From SAT2750 sp963581185 (GTDB lineage Bacteria > Planctomycetota > Planctomycetia > Pirellulales > Pirellulaceae): DNA of 10,132 bases. The stretch lies in the NCBI GenBank assembly GCA_963581185.1, contig CAUZOB010000181.1, forward strand, positions 1-10,132, read 5' to 3'. Positions 5,025 through 10,132 of the stretch are shown here, piece by piece (the first letter of the stretch is position 1; each line of letters opens with the position of its first letter). The position numbers and the translations under genes are program-made. The notes beneath the pieces were generated by a model. It had not been told where the DNA came from. It did not search any database and saw nothing but the letters and a program-made list of their open reading frames with translations.

Positions 5025-6836
5025 ATGCGTCGCGACGATATTCGAAACATTGTCATCATCGCCCATGTCGATCATGGGAAGACCACCCTGGTCGATTGCC
5101 TGCTGCGCCAGAGTGGCCAGTTCCGCGAAAGTGAGCTGCGAGGCGAAAGAATCCTTGATTCCGGGGATCTTGAACAGGAACGCGGCATCACTATTCTTGC
5201 CAAGAATATCGCGCTGGACCACTGCGGCGTGAAAATCAATATCATCGACACGCCAGGTCACGCTGATTTTGGCGGTGAGGTAGAACGGGTCGTCCGCATG
5301 GCTGACGGTGCGCTCGTACTGGTCGATGCGGCCGAGGGTCCGATGCCACAAACCCGTTATGTCCTCTCCAAGGCACTCGAATGTGACCTCAAGCCAATCA
5401 TCGTTATCAACAAGATCGATCGGTCGGATGCTCGGCCAGCTGAAGTGCTGGATGAGACCCATGCCCTGATGATGGAACTCGGCATGGACCAGCAACTTGA
5501 TGACATCCCCTGTCTATTCGCTTCATCACTGGCCGGTCATGCCAGTACGGATGTGGATACCATCGGTACGTCCATGCAACCGATCTTGGATACCGTTATA
5601 GAGACGATTCCAGGTCCCGAGGTGCAGCCTGATGAGCCGTTGCAAATGCTTGTCACCACGCTCAATTGGTCCGAGTACGTCGGCCGCATCGCCATCGGTC
5701 GGATCCAGGCCGGCACCATCCAGCAGGCGCAGGCTGTGGAACTGATGCAACAGGACGACACCATCACTGCCGGAAAGATTGGACAGCTGTTCGTGTTCGA
5801 TAACCTGGGTCGGAAAGAAGTCGAGCAAGCCACGGCTGGAGATGTTGTTGCCCTCGTCGGCCTTGAGCAGATTGAAATCGGCGACACAGTCTGCCAGCCC
5901 GCACACCCGAACCCGCTTCCCCGACTGACTGTCGATCGGCCAACCCTGGAGATGGTCTTCAGCATCAATACATCACCGCTGGCTGGTAACGATGGCAAGT
6001 ACGTGACGACTCGCCAATTGCGAGAACGGCTGATGCGGGAACTAGAGAGCAACGTTGCTCTAACCGTTGAACCACTCAAAGGCAGCGAGGCGTTTGTTGT
6101 GGCAGGTCGCGGTGTATTGCACCTTTCGGTCCTGATTGAGACGATGCGGCGAGAAGGCTATGAATTCTCCGTCGGAAAGCCTCGCGTGATCGTTCGTGAG
6201 AATAATGGCGCCAGTGAGGAGCCGTTCGAGTCACTCAATATCGAAGTTCCCCATGACCGGCTTGGCCCGATCATGGAACTGATTGGGCAGCGTCGTGGCG
6301 CCATGTTGGAAATGACCGCCCGTGGCGAGTTCACCTATGCCAGTTTCTCCATCCCGGCCCGCGGGTTGATCGGCCTGAGAACTCGTCTGCTGAATGCCAC
6401 TCAGGGGACTGTCATCATGCACCATCGTTTTGATAGCTACCGGCCGATCGAAGGCGAGGTGCCACGCCGTCCCAACGGAGTGCTGGTGTCGATCAGCACG
6501 GGCAGCGCAGTTCCCTTTGGTCTGTTTGGTCTTCAGCAACGCGCCGAGATGTTCGTGGCTCCAGGTGAAGACGTCTACGAAGGGATGATTGTGGGCGAAA
6601 ATTGTCGGGATAACGACCTCGGCGTGAACCCGATGAAGGAGAAGAAGCTGACTAATATCCGTGCCGCCGGCAGCGATGAGAATGTCCTGCTCAAACCACC
6701 CAGGCGACTTTCGCTCGAAGCGGCACTCGAGTACATCGAAGATGATGAACTGGTTGAAGTGACCCCGGCCATCATCCGCCTGCGGAAACGCCTGCTGAAA
6801 GAAACCGACCGAAGGCGCGAAGCGAGAAAATCTTAG
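5025..6836 (+). CDS. typA: Ribosome-associated GTPase BipA/TypA
   Basis: The 603-residue product is a full-length BipA/TypA translational GTPase, a cytoplasmic factor that binds the 50S subunit and supports its assembly, notably in cold or stress in other bacteria. Visible G motifs are AHVDHGKT 13-20 (G1), RGIT with Thr56 (G2), DTPGH 75-79 (G3) and NKID 129-132 (G4). The G5 position reads SSLAG at 167-171, where SAL is usual. EF-G-like domain II (about 203-300), domain III (about 304-380) and domain V (about 400-480) follow. The BipA-specific C-terminal domain includes PFGLFGLQQR 497-506, the NPMKEKKLTN segment 535-544 and a basic tail. The start gives the usual short N-terminus (MRRDDIRNIVIIAHVDHG) but has no Shine-Dalgarno sequence. 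The gene ends with tandem TAG TAG codons. It is divergent from rlmKL, matching a shared role in ribosome assembly. Confidence 0.97.
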   Translation: MRRDDIRNIVIIAHVDHGKTTLVDCLLRQSGQFRESELRGERILDSGDLEQERGITILAKNIALDHCGVKINIIDTPGHADFGGEVERVVRMADGALVLVDAAEGPMPQTRYVLSKALECDLKPIIVINKIDRSDARPAEVLDETHALMMELGMDQQLDDIPCLFASSLAGHASTDVDTIGTSMQPILDTVIETIPGPEVQPDEPLQMLVTTLNWSEYVGRIAIGRIQAGTIQQAQAVELMQQDDTITAGKIGQLFVFDNLGRKEVEQATAGDVVALVGLEQIEIGDTVCQPAHPNPLPRLTVDRPTLEMVFSINTSPLAGNDGKYVTTRQLRERLMRELESNVALTVEPLKGSEAFVVAGRGVLHLSVLIETMRREGYEFSVGKPRVIVRENNGASEEPFESLNIEVPHDRLGPIMELIGQRRGAMLEMTARGEFTYASFSIPARGLIGLRTRLLNATQGTVIMHHRFDSYRPIEGEVPRRPNGVLVSISTGSAVPFGLFGLQQRAEMFVAPGEDVYEGMIVGENCRDNDLGVNPMKEKKLTNIRAAGSDENVLLKPPRRLSLEAALEYIEDDELVEVTPAIIRLRKRLLKETDRRREARKS

Positions 6837-6940
6837 TAGGCAGTGGCTGCAGTCCTCGCCTTGTGTGGACGGCCAACTGTCGTAGACGGATTCGTGGTTT
6901 CTGAATTGGGATACGCCGACGGTTTGGGCTGATGACTGTA

Positions 6941-6946
6941 TATAAT
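6941..6946 (+). promoter_or_regulatory. Candidate -10 box for the DUF1501 gene
   Basis: A perfect TATAAT lies in the 134-bp gap after typA, in the AT-rich run TGTATATAATAGG. No convincing -35 hexamer is found at 16-18 bp, and the TG is one base too far for a canonical extended -10. It predicts transcription starting near 6953, upstream of both possible starts of the following gene, and so an independent transcript. Confidence 0.42.
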
Positions 6947-7010
6947 AGGTGCAGCTGATTGGGAGCCTCAGTTGGCTGATAACAGTCACACTTTAAGGAA
7001 CCTGCGGGGC

Positions 7011-8414
7011 ATGGCACGAAGGCAATTCAATCGCCGCGACGCAATGCTCCGATTGGGACGAGTTGGGCTGGGAAGCCTGACCTTGCCGACGCTGTTGCAA
7101 GCCGAGCAGTCGCTGGTCGCGTCAGCCTCCCAACCCGGGTTACAGAAAACCGACGGAACAGCCAAGTCGTGCATTTTGATCTATCTCTGGGGCGGTCCTC
7201 CACAGATGGATCTCTGGGATCCGAATCCTGATGCACCCGATGGTGTCCGCAGCCTGTTTGCTCCGATTCAAACCACGATTCCCGGCGTTCAGATCGCTGA
7301 CCAGATGCCGCTCTTCGCCGGCCACCTGGATAAGACCGCTATCGTGCGATCGGTGACACACGACAGTAACAACCATGAACCGTCCGTTTACCGCACGCTG
7401 ACCGGCCGCATCAATAACTCACTTCGCGTGCCCCGAAATGACCGCACTCGCAAGGACGCACCTACGGCAGGATCTGTCGTCTCCTATTTCAGCCCCCAGA
7501 GTGGGATCCCCAATACGGTTACATTGCCCCGGCCCATCGGTCATGAAGGGATTACCTATTCCGGCACGCACGCTGGCTTCCTCGGTGCCAGGCACGATCC
7601 GATGGAGATTGCCCCAGCCGGAGAGTCCAACAGCGACGCCACTCACCCGCTGACGCTGCCCGCCGATATCGATGAGGCTCGTTTGCTGGCTCGACAGGGT
7701 TTGCTGCAGACCATCGAAAACAGTGATCGCTACCTTCAGAATCTGCAGGATGTGCGAGATTTAAACGGTTTTCGAGAGCAGGCCTTCAGTATGCTCTCCT
7801 CGCCGGCAGCCAAGCGAGCAATGAATATCGACCTGGAAGATGACGCAATTCGCGATCGCTACGGTCGCAACGAATGGGGTGAGAGTATCCTGATGGCTCG
7901 CCGACTGGTCGAAGCTGGCGTGCGACTGGTGACCATCAGCTGGATGTATATCCAGAAAAGTGGCAATGTCTCCAACGTCTGGGATAACCACGGTGGTCTG
8001 GAAGGCAAGACCGGTTACGAGATGTTGCAGCAGGAATACTGTCTGCCATCGCTGGATCGCGGCTACCATGCCCTGATGGAAGACCTCTCAGGGAGCGGCC
8101 AGTTGGATGAAACCCTGGTAGCAATGTTCGGTGAATTTGGTCGCACACCTAAAATCAACAACAAGACCGGCCGCGATCACTGGGGAGCGATCCAGAGTGC
8201 AGCTTTTGCTGGTGGTGGTATCCAGGGTGGCCAAGTACATGGACGCAGCGACCGCGATTCAGCATATCCCGTCGATGGACACGTCTCCCCCGAGGATATG
8301 TTGGCCACGATCTACCACGCCTTGGGTATTGCACCCGAGTCGATCATGAAGGACCAATTCGGCCGACCAAGCCAGATCGTCGACGGTCAACCGATCTGGC
8401 AACTGTTTAGCTGA
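7011..8414 (+). CDS. Secreted DUF1501-family protein with twin-arginine leader
   Basis: From ATG 7011 the product has 467 residues. The N-terminus has Arg8-Arg9 in NRRDAMLRLG, then GLGSLTLPTLLQA, the Tat-type leader usual for this family. Signature segments are WGGPPQMDLWDP 60-71, THDSNNHEP 116-124, WDNHGG 324-329, MFGEFGRTP 372-380, GRDHW 387-391, QVHGRSD 408-414 and PEDMLATIYHALGI 427-440. DUF1501 proteins belong to the alkaline phosphatase/sulfatase-like superfamily and are abundant in planctomycetes; their substrates are mostly unknown. Start choice is uncertain. A TTG at 6972 with GGGAG 6 nt before it would add 13 residues, whereas ATG 7011 has AAGGA 11 nt upstream and places the RR motif close to the N-terminus. 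In planctomycetes these genes often follow a DUF1549/DUF1553 cytochrome partner; none is next to this one. It converges on the symporter gene with 42 bp between them. Confidence 0.93.
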   Translation: MARRQFNRRDAMLRLGRVGLGSLTLPTLLQAEQSLVASASQPGLQKTDGTAKSCILIYLWGGPPQMDLWDPNPDAPDGVRSLFAPIQTTIPGVQIADQMPLFAGHLDKTAIVRSVTHDSNNHEPSVYRTLTGRINNSLRVPRNDRTRKDAPTAGSVVSYFSPQSGIPNTVTLPRPIGHEGITYSGTHAGFLGARHDPMEIAPAGESNSDATHPLTLPADIDEARLLARQGLLQTIENSDRYLQNLQDVRDLNGFREQAFSMLSSPAAKRAMNIDLEDDAIRDRYGRNEWGESILMARRLVEAGVRLVTISWMYIQKSGNVSNVWDNHGGLEGKTGYEMLQQEYCLPSLDRGYHALMEDLSGSGQLDETLVAMFGEFGRTPKINNKTGRDHWGAIQSAAFAGGGIQGGQVHGRSDRDSAYPVDGHVSPEDMLATIYHALGIAPESIMKDQFGRPSQIVDGQPIWQLFS

Positions 8415-8456
8415 ACGGGGCCGAGTTGATTCGCTTGCAGTCGTGCTGATGCCTGG

Positions 8457-10132
8457 TCACTCGCCACGCACAATCGCTTTCCAGGTCAATTTCCTGGCAC
8501 CCTCCAGGTCATGGTTCGGCAGCAGGAAAGAGAGTGACCAGCCGGACAGGACGGTCGTCAAGGTTGCCAATGGTGTGATCAAGAATGGGCTGGGGCCAAC
8601 CATCTCGTTGTTCATCTCTTGCAGCGAGGCATACTCAAGGATTCCCAGCAGCCACTGAATCTCCAACGCCCAAGCCCACCAGACAGCAAAAGCCAGGCCC
8701 ATGAAGGTGGCAGTCACTGCTGCTCGTTGACTGACTCGCGGCAGGAATACTGCCATCATGAAGAGCCCGCCCATCGGTCCTAGCGCACAGTTAAAAGTCC
8801 GCAACGTGATCCCGATGATGTTGTAATTCTCCGGGATCGCCAACATCAGCACGGCCATCGCCGTGCAGGACAGTCCGACTATCAATGAGATTACGCGGGC
8901 CAGTTTCAGCTCAGCCGCACCTGTCATGCCAGGCCGCATTCGCTTGATGAAATCAATCGTCACAACGGCGGCCACCGAGTTGACACCGGAATCGATACTG
9001 GACATGGCCACGGCAAATAAGGCGGCCACCACCAGGCCTGAAACACCAATCGGGAGACCATTGGCGATGTAGTGTGGAAAGACCTTGTCGGCCACGCTGG
9101 GGTCCCGGGGGTCCGTGATCCAGATGCCATCCTTGATATGCAGCACACTCTGGAAATCTGGCTGCAGATAGTAATGCAGCAGGGCCATGCCGCAGACGGC
9201 CAGCATGATCATGATGAAGAAGTCGGCGACAAACTGCACAATGTTGCCGAGAATCGCTTCACGAACTGTAGGAATTGTCAGGTACCGTTGTACGGCCACC
9301 TGGTCAGCAATGAACGTGCAGGCATACCATGTGACCATACTGAGCAACGTAAACAGGACGACGTTTCGATCGGTGTAATCCCAGCTGAACAAGGCTGGGA
9401 ATTCGTGGCCCTTGCCGGCACTCGCTGTGGTGGTCTGCCACCAGTCGGCTGGCCCGCTGCCTGTATCAATGGCAACAAAAATCAGTGTGAAGATAAGGCC
9501 GGCAAACAGCACGACAAACTGGATCACGTCCGTCCAGATGACCGCTGTGATACCGCCCATCATCGTGTAAACCGTCGCCAGGATGCCAACAGACAAAAGA
9601 ACGGTCAGCGTCCAGCCGCCCGCTGTGATCTCGCCAGGCAAGAAATCAACAATTGTCGGGTAAGTAATCTGTGCCACTGCCACAGATGCGGTGTAGACGA
9701 TGGCCGCCATCCAGAGCAGGCGCAGCACAAAAACGAATAAGCCTGCTGCCGTCCAACGAGCTACCAGGCCGAATCGCCGTTCCAGGTATTCATAGATGCT
9801 GGTCACCCGCAGTCGCATGAAGAACGGGACCCAGACGAAATTCACCACCACAAAGGCGAGTGGTAAACCTAACCAGCCAATCGAGAGCGCCAGCCCATGT
9901 CGAATCACCTCGCCGGGGGCCGCCAGGTAGGTCAAGGTGGAAAGCAGTGTCGCCACCAGGCTGAGGCCAACTGCAAACCAGGGCATGCGGCGACCTGCCA
10001 CGAAGAAATCCTCCCCTTCCTTCTGATTGCGGCCGAACCACCAGCCCGCAAACAGCACGCCTGCCATGTAGACAACAATAATGCCGTAGTCGAGTCCGTG
10101 GAGGCCACGGTTGCCGGCAGCAAGCAGTTGCG
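8457..10132 (-). CDS. Sodium:solute symporter (SSS family), N-terminus outside the window
   Basis: At least 557 residues are visible with about 13 hydrophobic segments, the size and layout of an SSS-family inner-membrane sodium symporter. Numbered from the in-frame Met at 10067, clear SSS segments are DFFVAGRRMPWFAVGLSL 20-37, the TM2 run ATLLSTLTYLAAPGE, YTMMGGITAVIWTDVIQ 167-183 and AMSSIDSGVNSVAAV 354-368. Ser356-Ser357 there match the Na2-site serine pair of vSGLT. The Met at 10067 is not the true start: the frame remains open to the right edge and reads LDYGIIVVY just before it, the beginning of TM1 in this family. No ATG, GTG or TTG occurs in that upstream part, so the start lies beyond 10132. 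The substrate cannot be told from sequence; sugars, sialic acid, organic acids or amino acids are all possible. It converges with the DUF1501 gene. Confidence 0.93.
   Translation of the reverse strand, partial: QLLAAGNRGLHGLDYGIIVVYMAGVLFAGWWFGRNQKEGEDFFVAGRRMPWFAVGLSLVATLLSTLTYLAAPGEVIRHGLALSIGWLGLPLAFVVVNFVWVPFFMRLRVTSIYEYLERRFGLVARWTAAGLFVFVLRLLWMAAIVYTASVAVAQITYPTIVDFLPGEITAGGWTLTVLLSVGILATVYTMMGGITAVIWTDVIQFVVLFAGLIFTLIFVAIDTGSGPADWWQTTTASAGKGHEFPALFSWDYTDRNVVLFTLLSMVTWYACTFIADQVAVQRYLTIPTVREAILGNIVQFVADFFIMIMLAVCGMALLHYYLQPDFQSVLHIKDGIWITDPRDPSVADKVFPHYIANGLPIGVSGLVVAALFAVAMSSIDSGVNSVAAVVTIDFIKRMRPGMTGAAELKLARVISLIVGLSCTAMAVLMLAIPENYNIIGITLRTFNCALGPMGGLFMMAVFLPRVSQRAAVTATFMGLAFAVWWAWALEIQWLLGILEYASLQEMNNEMVGPSPFLITPLATLTTVLSGWSLSFLLPNHDLEGARKLTWKAIVRGE

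Noticed and set aside
4790..6850. 13-bp repeat AGGCAGTGGCTGC at 4790-4802 and 6838-6850
   Set aside because: One exact repeat of this length is expected by chance in 10 kb, and the copies share no longer context; not an insertion-site or attachment-site pair.
6231..6989. 252-codon minus-strand open frame opposite typA
   Set aside because: It lies almost wholly antisense to a clearly conserved gene, and its composition (His/Gln/Ser rich) is that of a reverse-frame shadow.
8415..8456. Terminator between the convergent DUF1501 and symporter genes
   Set aside because: The 42-bp gap shows no stem followed by a T-run on either strand.
9072..9740. 222-codon plus-strand open frame opposite the symporter
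   Set aside because: It is antisense to membrane-segment coding sequence, and its hydrophilic Asp/His/Arg-rich product is the expected mirror of hydrophobic codons.

Overview
The window looks like chromosomal housekeeping DNA from a planctomycete, probably a Pirellulales-type organism with mid-50s to high-50s GC by eye. The assignment rests on gene content: a secreted DUF1501 protein with a twin-arginine leader, a GIN-domain (DUF2807) lipoprotein, a fused RlmKL rRNA methyltransferase, a planctomycete-style sodium:solute symporter, and several genes without a clear Shine-Dalgarno sequence. No mobile element, CRISPR array, tRNA or rRNA was seen.

Layout. Positions 1-382 hold no convincing gene, only a tiny Cys-containing ORF (172-261, minus). 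A minus-strand gene (383-1012) encodes an unrecognised 209-residue protein with two paired-cysteine zinc-ribbon-like units and many tryptophans. A 327-bp divergent region (1013-1339) with several inverted repeats separates it from a plus-strand GIN-domain lipoprotein (1340-2287). Converging on that gene is a minus-strand pair: rlmKL (2605-4761), then a small zinc-ribbon gene (2309-2551) interrupted by an in-frame TAG between its two CxxC halves. A second divergent region (4762-5024) carries a likely extended -10 promoter and a leader hairpin for bipA/typA (5025-6836). After a good -10 box (6941-6946) comes the DUF1501 gene (7011-8414). It converges on a 3'-complete sodium:solute symporter gene whose start lies outside the window (8457 to the right edge, minus).

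How the genes relate. RlmKL (23S rRNA G2445 and G2069 methylation) and BipA (50S-associated GTPase) are both ribosome-biogenesis factors transcribed divergently from one 263-bp region, which is the clearest functional pairing. The lipoprotein, DUF1501 protein and symporter are envelope or exported proteins with no visible pathway link.

I see no convincing new multi-gene system. The best leads are the amber-interrupted zinc-ribbon gene beside rlmKL, the uncharacterised 209-residue zinc-ribbon protein, and the GIN lipoprotein whose repeat ladder is preceded by an unusual insert.
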